NCBI GenBank assembly: GCA_037447655.1
Contig: JBBHKE010002976.1
Span: 99,898 to 163,897 of the forward strand
DNA: 64,000 nt
DNA from: Zygnema cylindricum
Lineage: Eukaryota; Streptophyta; Zygnematophyceae; Zygnematales; Zygnemataceae
Direction: 5' to 3'
Shown here: positions 1 through 11,295 of the stretch, one piece after another
How the letters are laid out: the number at the start of each line of letters is the position of its first letter
Position numbering within the stretch: position 1 is the first letter of the stretch
The notes under the pieces: model-generated
Told to the model about the DNA's origin: nothing
The model's input: only the letters and a program-made list of their open reading frames with translations
Database searches by the model: none
Program-made: the position numbers and the translations under genes

Positions 1-231
1 GAGAGAGAGAGAGAGAGAGAGGGGGGGGGAGAGAGCAGGAGAGAGAGGGAGAGAGTGTGAGAGAGAGAGGGGAGAGCAAAGGAGAGAGAAAAGGAGCGAG
101 ACAGAGAGAGAGAGAGAGGGGGGAGAGAGAAGGAGAGAGGGGAAGAGAGAGACAGAGCGAGGAAAAGAGAGAGGAAACGAGAGGGGAGAGAGAGAGTGTG
201 AGAGAGGGAGAGAGAGGACGAGAGAGGGGGG

Positions 232-292
<61 letters not shown>
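1..292. repeat. GA-rich microsatellite
   Basis: The window opens in a GA-dominated low-complexity tract. It is interrupted by short G runs and ends in a nearly pure (GA)n run at about 234-290. Open frames here encode only Arg/Glu/Gly repeats and are artefacts of the repeat. Confidence 0.95.
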
Positions 293-295
<3 letters not shown>

Positions 296-1300
296 AAGGG
301 TTCCCCGACGGTTTAACTTCGTGCGGTTAACCGTTGAAAGGTAACGTTCGTACATTTCAGTCGTGATGTCACAAAAAAATTCAGAACGTAATGAAAAGAA
401 GTACTTTTGACTGCCCGCAAAATGTTTAACACTCGTATTGATAGACAGTGCGGCATTTTTTGAAATTATAAGCTACTGTAGTTGGTCTTTTTTTGTTTTG
501 GTTTTGCAAGCTTCTTGTGATCAAAGTGGCCCATTTTCACAAGACTTTCTGTTTTTTAACTTCTACTTTTTTATTTTGTGGATAGAGACAATCGAGTATC
601 TAACAAAAAAAAGTAAGAGGACTTAGTTTTGTTTGCTATTTTTCAAAGGGAGGGTTTCAAATCCACATTTTTTTTATCCTACTAAAACAACTTTATTGGA
701 CCACTGGTTAAAACCTCATGAAAAAATGTATTTTGGTGGACATCTGATTCATAGACCTACAAAACAGAAATGCAGTAGAAATAAACAATTCCTTTTTCAC
801 CAATTAACAGAATCGCCTCTTTTTGACCAATTTGAACTGATTAAAAGATTTTTTTGCGATTGACTTTCAGTTTTGGTCGGTTTCAAATTTCTAGTTGAGG
901 GGGTAGGTATGTGTTTCAGTGTCTCTTTGCACTTGTGACATTTCACTGTACTTTGCCCAAGAATTTGCCCAATAATACTCCATATTCGGCCAGAAAAAAA
1001 TGAATTTCCTGGCCCAAGAAATTTCATTATTGTCCAAAAACTTCCATTTTGTCCAAAAACTCCATTTTAAGCCCAAAAAAACTGATTAAACCCTAAAACC
1101 AACTCCATTTTGGCCACAATACTCTATTTCTGCTCAGAAAAAGAAATCCAATTCTGACCAAAAAGAACTCTATTTTCGGCAAATAAAACCGGTCAAAAAG
1201 CCGAGAAACCTTATTCTAATTTATTTAAAATGTTATCTACACAAGTTGACCATTTTCCAGTAAATAAATCGTCACTAAAAAAATAACGAGGGGCTTCTTA
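293..1300. other. AT-rich non-coding region with degenerate ~20-bp repeat
   Basis: I see no supported gene. Between about 975 and 1,190 a motif like GGCCAAAAACTCCATTTT recurs imperfectly about eight times with a period near 20 bp, which looks like an old tandem array. The rest is T/A-rich with short open frames that lack coding character. Confidence 0.5.
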
Positions 1301-1640
1301 TCAGATCTCAAACAGTGAGCTAAACCCCCTCCCCCCTCCCCCCCCAAAAAAAAGCCCTAAAGGGAGAGGGAGAGAGAGAGAGAGAGAGAGAGAGACACCC
1401 CACTTCCTCCCACACCACTCCCATAAGTGTGTTGAGCCCCGTCCCCGTGTGAAGAATACGAACAAAAAGACAAGCCCCTGACCAAAAATCCCCAGGGCCC
1501 CCAAGAGCCCCCCCTACCCCCCCCTAACCCCCCTCTAACCCCCCCCTAAACCCCCTCAGCCTCGCCCCCGCCTCCCCCTTCCCCCCCATCACCCCCTCCA
1601 ACCCCCCCAAACCCCTTAAACTAAAGAGACAACAGCGAGC
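1301..1640. repeat. C-rich tract with telomere-like CCCCTAA units
   Basis: This is a poly-C/GA low-complexity stretch. At about 1,505-1,560 the units CCCCCCTAA, CCCCCTCTAA and CCCCCCCTAAA follow one another, resembling a degenerate interstitial telomeric repeat. No gene is seen. Confidence 0.5.
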
Positions 1641-1652
1641 TGCGAAAAGCAC

Positions 1653-1743
1653 TCAAGGCAGAGACCTGCACTGCGAGCACGTCAAGGCAGACAGTGTGGC
1701 GGTCGGTGTGGGCAGGCAGCCCCTGTGTTGAAGGAGGTTCAGG
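1653..1743 (-). CDS. Possible terminal exon of the glycosyltransferase gene (tentative)
   Basis: On the minus strand a GCAG acceptor ends at 1,744. The 30-codon frame that follows runs to TGA at 1,653 and matches the phase (2) left by the upstream exon at 2,736. It reads Ser-Leu-Asn-Leu-Leu and later LPTPTATLSAL. Members of the Pfam nucleotide-diphospho-sugar transferase family carry an N-[TI]-G...RPT segment at the equivalent place. Another frame of the same DNA reads FNTGA but contains a TGA just upstream, so either a frameshift or coincidence is involved. With this exon the protein would be about 274 residues, short for the family. The intervening ~990 bp is GA/G-rich with no other convincing exon. 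Confidence 0.2.
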
Positions 1744-2735
1744 CTGCCAGGCCTCGAGGCGGGGGGCAGAGGAAGCAGGACCAGAGATTGGGAGGGAGAG
1801 GGGAGAAGAGGGGGGGGGGGGGAGGGGGGGGGAGGGAAGGTGAGGAGGGGACGGATCATGAAGGTGGATCCGGATAAATGGTGGAAGTGCACAATTGGAG
1901 GAAAATGGAGGTTGGAGAAATAAAATGGAATTGAAAGAAGTATTTTATGGAAGTATTATTTAGAAATGGAAAGGTGTTTGTGGTAATGTTTTAGAAAAGT
2001 ATTTTAATGGTTTGTTTTTGTAGAAACTGTCTTTGTGGCATTGTTTGTAGAAACTGTTTGTGGCATTTTAGAAATTGTTTTGTAGCATTGTTTGTCTTGG
2101 CTTAGAGTAGTTTATGACAATGTGAGAATTGAAATAACAAGTACACAGACCAGGTGGAACTAATTGTTTCCCAAATATCCAACTGGAAAGAAGGGGGGAG
2201 GGAGGGGGGGGAAGCGTGTTCAGCAAACAGGGGAAAGACAAGGGACGACAGGGGGAAAGGTCTATCTAGAGAGCGAGGAAGCCACGCAGTACCAGGTTGG
2301 GGGGTGGGACCAGGCTAGGGGGGGAGAGAAGGGTGGGGGGGAGGGAAGGGGGAAGGGTTGAAAAAAAAGAGGTAGAGAGAGGGAGGGGAGGGGGGAGGAG
2401 GAGAGGGGAGGGAGAGGGGGCGGAGATGCGAAATTCCCACAAAGTCAGGAAACAAGTAACATCAGGGACTTCACATTTCGGTTGTGGATTTGCTGTTGAG
2501 TGACACAAACAACTTAAATAACCTTCTTTTGTCTGTTTGTTTTTTTCTTCCGTTGACTTGTTTTGCAGTGGCATTCAGTGGCAACTACTTGGCAATGGCG
2601 GGATCAGAATGTCAGGCGAGAAACCTCTACTTTTCCTGCATTCGTTTACCACATTGTTTTTTTTTTTTAGTCTTTTTTTGTTTTTTCTTTCTTAGTCTTC
2701 TTTTGTCGTATTAGCTTTGCCATACATTTCCCCAC

Positions 2736-3469
2736 CTGTGAAAGTCGTTGAGCAAAGAAACGGAGTCGGAGGAGACGACGAGGTCGGCCCCCGCCATGGG
2801 TCCCTTCCTCGAGTCCAGAAACTGCAGCGGATTGGCCAGCCAGATGGTGTCCGTATCGCTGAGCGCCACGTGGTACCCGAGCTCCAGCAGCTGCAGCAGA
2901 AACCGCAGCTTCCAGACGCCCATGCTGCGGAACTTCAGGCTGCCGCGGAAATCCCTCCCTCCGAGATTCGAGCGCACGTACACCGCCGCCACGCCCTCCT
3001 TCCGGCAGATGCTCAGCGTCCGCCGGTCGAAAGCGCCGACCAAAGCGTGTCCGGAAATCCCGGCCATCCGCACGTGCGAAATCCAGTTACGGAGCATCGG
3101 CGAGAAAGCGTTGTTCGAGAAGGTCGCGAAGACGATGTTTTCTTGCGGAGACTGCGAGGTGTTCTGGTACGGAAAAAGGGACGCGAGAACCGTACGGATT
3201 TCGTCATTCCGTACGGCTTCGGCTTCGGGAGGAGAGTCGTCGCCCTCCTCGTCTTCTTCGAGGGAGTCGCGGGTTTCGAGGGAGTCGCCGGGCCGGGCGA
3301 CAGGGAGAGCTTCCACTTTCAGGGGGTCCGACGGGATGGCGAGAGCTTGCCGCTGACGAGGATGGTGGGACACGTGCCAGAAAGCGACAAAAAATCCGAC
3401 ACTGGCGGAGAGGAGCAGCAGCGGGAGGAAGAGGCGTCGGAATCTGGAGCCTTTGAGAGGGGGAGCCAT
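2736..3469 (-). CDS. Type II membrane glycosyltransferase (nucleotide-diphospho-sugar transferase family), first exon
   Basis: The start chosen is the ATG at 3,469 (MAPPLKGSRFRRLF). It puts a basic cytosolic tail before one hydrophobic anchor at about residues 11-30, the usual Golgi type II topology. An acidic linker follows (about 60-90). The catalytic-domain segment then starts near ENIVFATFSNNAF and includes GVWKLRFLLQLLELGYHVALSD. DTDTIWLANPL carries the Asp-x-Asp metal/nucleotide-sugar motif. This pattern fits the PF03407-type family of plant arabinosyl/xylosyltransferases (RRA, XEG113 and relatives), which modify cell-wall polymers or extensins. Which acceptor is used cannot be read from sequence. 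The exon ends at CACAG|GTGGGG (2,736/2,735). The C-terminal half of the fold is not securely located, so the gene is incomplete here. The exon is much more GC-rich than its surroundings. Confidence 0.75.
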
Positions 3470-3846
3470 AAAGCAGGCTGGGTGACGTCGCGGATCGCGT
3501 TTGGCGCAATGGGCGGAAGTATGGGAAACGGAGGGAAGATCGCAACGGCGAACGGCGAACGGGAACACAAATTCCTGACGGCCGGCAGGGAACGGATGTC
3601 GCCTGCGGGGTTAATTCAGAATGACCGGCTGCAGGCGCATACGTCAGCAGGTACAAAAGTGTACCAGATCGTACAGATCTGTCCATAATCGCCGCATCTA
3701 GAAGTCCCGTCGGCCTGTTCCAATTTTGGCGCGGGAGTGTGGGCCGCCCCGTCGCGCGGACGCATGGGCACTGGTTTTTTATTGTGTCATATTAAATTTT
3801 GTCGTCTACTGTACCGTCCACTTCTATAAAGAAAAATCAAACAAAA

Positions 3847-4498
3847 TAGTGTTGGGTATAGGGTAAATTAATATCGCGATAATTTCGATATTCGATGAAT
3901 CGAATATCGATCGAGGAGGATCCTCGATATATCGTACCGAGACCAACATAAATCATCGCGATATATAGTATTTTTTAAATTTAATATTTTTATTTTTTTA
4001 TATAATATGTTATTTTAGCGAAAAAGTCAAATTGTCTAAAACGCCACGTACGCCGTGATTTTCGTTCCGTGACTTAAAGGTAGACGCCGCAAAATGTAAC
4101 CGACAAAAAAGTACTAATTTTGAAATTCTAATGATTAATTATTTGGGGTATGGTTACACGAGGAGGTCTCAGTAATAGTACGGACTGCCAAATTTATGCA
4201 TTACAGAGGCCTCGGGTACATCGCGTATCTTTTGTAAATAAGTTTTACATACGTGTTTTGATATGAGTGGTTCCACGTAAGGTGACAACCAAATCTCAAA
4301 AATCATCGAATATCTGGAAACCGACCTTTTTCGTCTGGAAAATCGTACTTGCGTATGACGTACGTGTACTTCACAAATGTACCTCGTCATTGTACCTCAG
4401 ATATCTCTTCACTCCGCTGACTTTCAAGAAAAAACCGTATTTCTTTCCGGCAAAGATTTTACAGTCACTTTGTCCGAAGTCACGAGACTGAAAACCTG

Positions 4499-4542
<44 letters not shown>

Positions 4543-4711
4543 CTTCGATATATTGACGATACGATATGTTGAAGATATATTGACGATGCGATATATTGGC
4601 AATATATCGGCGATATATCGCGATGATTTGAAACTCGATATATCGATTATTGGGTACCTAAAATTCGATATATATCGAATATCGGCAAACGGTCCTCGAT
4701 ACCCAACACTA
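3847..4711. mobile_element. Non-autonomous inverted-repeat element rich in ATATCGA palindromes
   Basis: TAGTGTTGGGTAT at 3,847 is matched in inverted orientation by ATACCCAACACTA ending at 4,711. Both ends continue into dense runs of CGATAT/ATATCG, for example 3,870-3,965 and 4,545-4,690. The interior includes a ~38-bp T run at 4,504-4,541 and no transposase. The flanks share an ACAAAA-like string, so a target duplication is possible but imperfect. It is likely a MITE-type element. Confidence 0.6.
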
Positions 4712-6119
4712 CAAAAAAGAATAACCCAGACGGGAAAAGTACGAAACAAAGAAGACGCAAAGAATTGTTTTAAATTGGAGATTTCTTCTTACCCTAACCC
4801 TAGCCATAACCCTACTTCGCGCATATTTTCTCCCTCCGTTGATTGGCTGCCTTCGCGGCTTCTTCGGCCAATCATGAGAGGCGTGTGACGTCACTTGGCC
4901 GACCTCCAGGGCAGGGTTAAATCGACTCGGGAGAAAGCTCCTCGTCGAGGGGACAAGGGATAGAGAGAGAGAGAACGAGAGAAGGTGAGAAAATCGGGAG
5001 GAATGAAAATAGGGGGGAGAGGTAGAGATATTATGTCAGGAGTGTAGGGAGGGGAGAGGAGGGAGGGGAGAGGGGGGGCTGCCGGAAGAGGAGAGAGAAC
5101 GAGAGGGGATTGTGGGAAGGAAAGATAGAGAGAGAGAGCGGGGGGGGAGGGGGAGCCGGAGGGGGAGAGGAGGGGAGAGGAGAGGGGGAGAGGGGGGTGG
5201 AGAGAGTGGGAGAGAGAGAGAGAAATAGGGGGGAGAGGAGAGGGAGGAGGGAGGAAGATGTGGGGAGAGATGAGAGGGGAGGAAAAGAGAGTAAGGGAGT
5301 GAGAGAGAAGGGAAGGGGAGGGGAGAGGGAAGGGAGTGGGGCGAGAGAGAGGGATGCTGTGGGCAAGGGAGCAAAGGGAGAGGGTGACTGGTAGGGAGGG
5401 GAGTAGGGGAGAGGAGGGGCGAGAGGTAGGAGGCTGTGGGGAGGGAAGGGAGAGAGATTGGAGCCTGTGGGGAGGAGAAAGAGGGGAGAAAGGGGAGGGA
5501 AGGGGAAAGGAGAGAGAGAGAGAGGGTGCCCGAGGGGAGGGGAGGAGAGGCGAAGGAGATAAAGACAGAGAGAGGATGAGAAAGAGAGGTGGGGAGCGCT
5601 ATCTATCCACGATTGAAGCATCTACTTTCCTCCTCGTCTGTCCCTCCTCCTGTACCTTATCTGCGGCCCTCCCATCCCCTTTCCTTTCCTGTCGAAACCC
5701 TGCTGCGGCCTCTGGAGGCTTGCGGCGCTGCAGGTCCCTTGGCCGGTTCTGGACCATTCCTGCCTCGCCAGCTGGCCCTGCCGCTGCTGCTGCGGTGTAT
5801 CGATTCCAGGGACCACTTTGCAGACTCGCTGCACAAGCACTGCCAGACTCTGCAAGGACGCCTCTCTGTTTTTTTCTCCTGCCGACTTGATTAATTCAGT
5901 TGTGGCAGATGGCAGAAGTGTGTCGTTTCTGGCCGGAAGGCCCATACCTGCGATCCACGTGGCAGTCATGTGATATGCACATCTCGAGAGTGAGGAGAGA
6001 GTGAGGCGAGCGTGAGGAAGTTTGTGTGTAGGTGAATGAGTTGGAGTATTTTCCTCCAGCAAGGACTGGGACTTGAAGTTGGAGCTGAGTGGAAACGTCT
6101 CATCGGTGGAAGGGCGCAG
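4712..6119 (+). promoter_or_regulatory. Probable promoter/5' region of the 6,120 gene, with GA-rich tract
   Basis: At 4,790-4,815 there are CCCTAACCCTA telo-box-like motifs. CCAAT boxes in both orientations lie at about 4,840-4,875, and TGACGTCA (palindromic ACGT-core/CRE-type site) at about 4,886. From 4,955 to 5,590 the DNA is GA-rich low complexity. From 5,590 to 6,119 it becomes GC-richer, with open frames on both strands, including a plus frame 5,589-5,894 containing FLPRQLALPLLLRCIDSRD. I do not recognise these, and they may be 5' UTR. CCACGTGGCA, a G-box, lies near 5,956. Confidence 0.35.
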
Positions 6120-8289
6120 ATGAGCTTGTCTCTGGTCCAGGGCTATGAGTCCGAAGAGGAAGCAAAGCTTCAGCCTCCCTTGTACGTGGATTCTGACGAC
6201 GAAGATGAGGATCGAAACATTAAAGGGACGGAAGAGTTGCAGACAAGGGACGAAGGACCTGTCTATGGGGAAGTCGTCGATTTGGCATTGAAAATAACTC
6301 CTCCTGGAGAGAAGAGGGTGGAGTCGTCTCTACCATCAGCACTTGACGTGTTCTCTGAGGTATGCGAGTTGTGTCGCCATCATTACATGACAACTTTATG
6401 TTTTAATCATTGACTATTATAAAGCGTATCAGCCAAAATGGAATAGCTTTGAATGGTCAAATTTTGTAGATTGGTGCCCTTGACAGGGAAAATGTTTCCA
6501 TTGGTTCTAGGCGTCAAGTACTCACCATATTGCAAAATGGTACACCTTAGAAGTTTCCTGGTAGCATAGTTTTTCAAATTTGAGAACACCGTTTATCTCA
6601 AGTGGTCTATATTTAGTATCAGAGATTAAACTTGTGTAACTCAGAAGCAAGGACGAATCTGGTCCTCATAATTAGAGTTAATGCATTGTTGACTCCTGGT
6701 GTTGTTTGAACTTGTTCTCCCTTGACAAAGATTATTGAGCAGCACATATTAGGATCTCATGTCCGTCTACTAGCAGATATGTTGTTCTCTCCATTTCGTG
6801 TGAATTGTGTACTTACTTTTTGCATCAAGGAAAAGAGAAACTCTTTCAAGTCCTCTCGACTGTGTCAGAAGCAAGACTAAAGTACCAGGGTGATAGGTTT
6901 TTAGATAAAAGTCAATGGTAGGACAATCATTTAGGGAATGTTAATAACAGGCTGAAAAGTGTGAGCATTCCCTTATTAGATGTCGAGGGTATGATTTGCA
7001 AAGGTTGACATATATATTTTAGTTTGTGTATTTCAACAAGTGATCGTCCTAGTTTTACAACTGGAAAACCATAAAAATAAAATTGTTATTAATCACACTA
7101 GTTTATTCCTTTACAGTAACAGTGATAATTGTAGTGCCAGGTTACAGGTTTGGAAAGAGAAAAGCAAAGGAAAATGATATCCATCACACATTTAAGTTAC
7201 ATTTTACTATGTAGGGAGACAATGTCTGGTACAGCAGGTATGACTCATACATTCTTCTGTGAATGCACCGAAACATATTACTACACCCTACCTCCGAATA
7301 TCGGGCATTAGGCTTGGAGAAAATTTGAAGTTATGTTATGTATTTGCAGCAATGCATCACATGATGTGATGATAAGTTGATGTTATGTATGTCACAGGTT
7401 ACTGGTCCTCCGGAGTTTTTGAGACCAGCTGCCCTTGCACCCCTAGTACCCCAAAAACCTCTCCGTAGTACCGGCAAAGATGCGCGACAAATAAATCTTC
7501 AAGATTCAGGTGGGCGACAAGCTCGTCCTTCTGCCCCTCTTGCCTCACAATGTATGCAGTACATTGCAGACCATCCTTGTATCCTTTTTCCTGCAAGAAC
7601 TTAACTTTTTGTTCCATGCACCCAATCACTGTCGATTCTCAAAGAAAAATATTTGATTTGTTTAGGAGCTGTGATTGAGGCAAAGCCGCAACGAACGGCT
7701 CCTAGTGTTTCCAACCCTACAGTGGGAGGCTCAGTACCCTCAGCAACGAGACAAGTCAAAGGAGCGCAAATGCCTCCGGTCGAGGACGCAGCCCACTTGC
7801 TAAGGTAGACTTTTTATTTAGTGTTTACTAAATACTAATTTTGAAACGAACGGAGTAAGTGTGTGATCATGTCTCTGGATTTGACGCCATAGCAATTTAA
7901 CTCTAGGGCTTGACTGGAAAAAGGGAAGATCCTTCGATTTTCGGTCGCCAATCGTGTCGATTTCTTTTCTGTTGTATGGACTGTTGAGATCCAGTTTTTT
8001 CTCTTCTGTGGGACAAGTTTCTTTGTCAGTATTGATCCTTGACTTCTTTGGATGTTTGTGCAGTGTGTGTGACAAGTGTCACGTTCCGAAAACCTTTTCG
8101 ACGGCTCGAGGAGGCATGGTTTGTCCTCTCTGCTCCGACCGTGGAGGCCAACTAGAGGGGAAAGGTGGGGAGAAGAAACGTGATGGGTCGGTGAAAGACA
8201 AAGAAAAGACGAAAAGAATGAAGGGACAGTCCACCCATGCGACTTGGAAAAGTGAGACTGAGATGCAACTTAGGCAAACATACGACTAA
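6120..8289 (+). CDS. Conserved-looking protein of unknown function, CxxC...CPLC zinc-binding candidate, 4 exons
   Basis: Exons are 6,120-6,359, 7,398-7,509, 7,666-7,804 and 8,064-8,289. All junctions are GT-AG and phases match (0, 1, 2), giving 238 residues. The N-terminus (MSLSLVQGYESEEE) is acidic with a Ser-Asp-Asp-Glu-Asp cluster, a pattern common in nuclear proteins. The middle is Pro/Ala-rich. Exon 4 carries CDKCHVPKTF and MVCPLC, a four-cysteine CxxC-x(~16)-CxxC arrangement that could bind zinc. It is followed by a Lys-rich segment and a C-terminus HATWKSETEMQLRQTYD. I have an unconfirmed impression that a similar tail occurs in uncharacterised plant proteins. No enzymatic motif is visible. 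The start is supported by the acidic N-terminal block and by the intron phases. The 1-kb first intron has no recognisable content. Confidence 0.72.
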
Positions 8290-9957
8290 TATGTCTTGTC
8301 CCATGCCTTTTTTTGTCTCATGCCCTTTTTTTCTTTTTTTTTGACTCGATGGCCGGCAATTCTTAGTATTTTAAATTTTGTGGTTCCACGCTTTTTCTGT
8401 GTTCGTTTTTTTTTTGTTTTTTGCAATTTTTGTCGCCTGTCGAAAACATTTTGAAAAAAAACTAAAGTATAGGCAGCCACGTGGAATCTTACGACCTGAT
8501 GCTGACATCAGCGCGACTTATAATGGTCAATTTCACTTTTGGTTGTGCTTTAATTTATAATATTTACCAATGCAAGACAGTCGGCATACTGAAACTTTCC
8601 AATTACAAGATTGTATATTTGTACAAACCATAGGCACCTCAAATGTTAGAAAATGGGGGATCTCTGGCAAAAAAGGCCGTCAATGCCGAAACTTGCATCC
8701 GCTTTTCGCAATTTGGTGATAGAATTGAAGCATTTTCAGGTTTGTGAATAATTTGGCGAAAGCTCAACGGATGGCCATTTCAATGCATATTAAAAACCTA
8801 ACTACTTAGTTCAAAATAAACACCAATGCCGCAAACGAGTTATAATGATTCACAACAGTAAATCTTCAGAAAAAATAAAGCATCAATAAGGCCTTTAAAC
8901 AAACATTCGAATCTACATATCATATTTTTTCACATAAGTATTTGCAGATTATATAAGATAGAGACGACTAAACAACAAGGTTTAACAATTGAACTGATTG
9001 TTCTAGTGCATGATTAGGAAGAAAAAATGTACTGTTTAAATCGAACACGTAATAAAAAGGACACAAACAGGGGCATACAGAGGCAAATGGAGTCAAAGGG
9101 AGGCAAACGGAGGTAGCAAATGGATGCAAATAGTGGCAAAGGGAGACTCAAAGTGCAAGTACAATATTTTAGAGATACAAATTTTGACTCGTTACATTTT
9201 GAGGTAACTACATCTCGACTATCATATTCTTCAACAGCGTAGCGACATTGAACTTAAAGGCGACCAAGGCAAGGATGTGAAAAAAAAGGCAAGTCTACTG
9301 AAAGAAGAGAGCAAAAAGGGCAAGGTGACACACGCGAAACAAATAAGTACTGGTTGAAAGTACAGAATTCATTAACTTATATGATTTTTGTTACCGTTAA
9401 ATAATGTTACACCCAACAGTGAGATGTTCGTGCGAAAACATAGGGAGTTTAGTCCAAAATGAACCAAACCCTAAAAAACTTGCCGGACATCCGACATCTC
9501 GAAACAAATAAATGACACTTTTTCTTTATGGAAATGCGATCAGCGGTGACTATGGTAAAACCTTATACCATCAACATCATATGTATTTCAAAAAACAAAC
9601 AATAAGCAAACAAAAGGTCAAATCTGTGGTATAAATAGGAAGCTGAAAGAAAATAAAAATTACGGATCCTTGACAAAACCATTCGTTTGATGTAAACCGA
9701 GTTTTATGTAAGCCAATCCCAAAGTACGGTATGCTTTTTAATACAATCAAATCTACAAAGTAGTCAAAATAAAGAAAAAAACGACAGTGCCATTCGCTAT
9801 TAGCGTTGATAACATTAATTTATCCACGGCTTTTTTTACCAAAGATCACAAATAGTGTTAACAACACTATTTAAGGGATTGGACTACAATCCACCCCATC
9901 TCACTACACAAAATTATAATTATACATTCTAAGTTCCCATTTACACTCATAAATCCT
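8290..9957. other. AT-rich intergenic DNA
   Basis: No gene is seen. A degenerate GGCAAANGGAG-type short repeat occupies about 9,065-9,155. A piece resembling the MITE family described at 57,800 (CATTCGCTATTAGCGTTGAT) lies at about 9,790-9,890. Confidence 0.5.
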
Positions 9958-10049
9958 TCATTCTAATAGCGATGGGCAGTGGAGTATGCAGAGAGTATGA
10001 CTAAATGAAAAACTACAGTGTAAAACATAGCCCAAAAATATAACATTAC

Positions 10050-10262
10050 AGAGGAGGGGAGGGGAGGGGAAGGGAGGGGAGGAGGGAAACGGAGAGGAAC
10101 AGAGAGAGGAGAAAAAACGAAGGAGAGGAGAGTACTGGAGAGGACAGGAGCGGGGAGGAGAGGAGCACAGCAGAGAGGACAGGAAAGGAGAGGAGAGGAC
10201 AGGACAGGGGAGGACAAGAGCGGAGAGGACAGGGTAGGAGAGGAGAGGACAGGAGACAGGAG
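10050..10262. repeat. GGAGAGGACAGG-type minisatellite
   Basis: A purine-rich tandem array is built of AGGGG, GGAGAGG and GAGGACAGG units. It then gives way to unique AT-rich DNA with no gene up to 11,295, apart from a (CA)n run at about 11,260-11,284. Confidence 0.8.
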
Positions 10263-11252
10263 ACTCAGACAATTGCTTGTGATGATCATTTTTTTTTTCT
10301 CGTCTTAAAGTGAAGAGACAAAAGAGACAAAAGCGTTTCCACACGGTTCAATTTTCCAAAAAAAATGATTGCCGCTGGTTCAAATACTATAAATCCTGTT
10401 CACTACACCTTCATTTTACAATTTGATTGAATTTAATTATTGAATGGATTCTGCGATCGACCGGGTGACTTTTCCTGTAGCTCTATTATGCAAGCAAAAA
10501 AGAAAAAAAAGACAAAAAAAGAAAAGAAAAGACAAAAAAAGGGAACTTTTCACCAGCCTCGAGAACTGAGAGCCGCCACTAATGACCCCAATGTGGAGTC
10601 AATCGTCTCGTTCCATTTTCGGACCACTTTGTCCTTAACATCTTTTCCAAATATGGGAGTGGTGGGCTGAAATAAAAGTCAGAAAAAAAAATCATTAACT
10701 ACAATTTACCGCCAAGGATGTGGATTATGTCAACAAGTCTATCGTGACGTACATAATGCTTACTCATATCAGCGATGGAATATACTTCTTAAATCAAATA
10801 AATCCCACGATTGCTCATCTTCCGTCCTAAAAAAGTTCACGATCCCTTTCACAACGATCAAAACGACATTAGTTGGTAAAGAATATGGACTGCAAAAACA
10901 TCGGTGAGAATTGTCCTGCCATCAGTCAATGTAGCGTTTGGGATTTGGGGAAGATAAAAATGTCGACAGGTCATGATAACTAGCTATGCAGCCTACCACA
11001 ATTAGTATTGACTACACTATTTTTAGACAATGGAAATTTTTGACCTCGTCATAATACATAGTGAGGGCCCACACAAATTACTGGACCGACACAAAACTGT
11101 TGAACCCAAACTTCGTTCATTCGAGCTAAGTTTCGACTCACAGTACAGTGGTAGATGGTGTACATAACACAAAAAAGGTTAAAAATAAACTGGTGGAGGA
11201 TGTAAATAACAAGTAAAAAAAGAAAAACCGGTATACGGAGTAAATAACAAAA

Positions 11253-11285
<33 letters not shown>

Positions 11286-11295
11286 TCAAAGAAAA

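Noticed and set aside
57-344. Arg/Glu/Gly-rich open frame
   Set aside because: It is a translated GA microsatellite, with no coding signature other than the repeat.
2560-2660. Alternative second exon for the glycosyltransferase after a TGCAG acceptor at about 2,640
   Set aside because: It fits the phase, but the frame stops after about 20 residues with no resemblance to the family.
2717-3688. Long plus-strand frame of 323 codons
   Set aside because: It is antisense to the glycosyltransferase exon, whose minus frame has a membrane anchor and DTD motif; the plus frame is a GC-rich shadow.
5031-5621. Ser/Pro/Leu-rich minus frame
   Set aside because: It comes from a GA/CT low-complexity tract; both strands are open because of composition.
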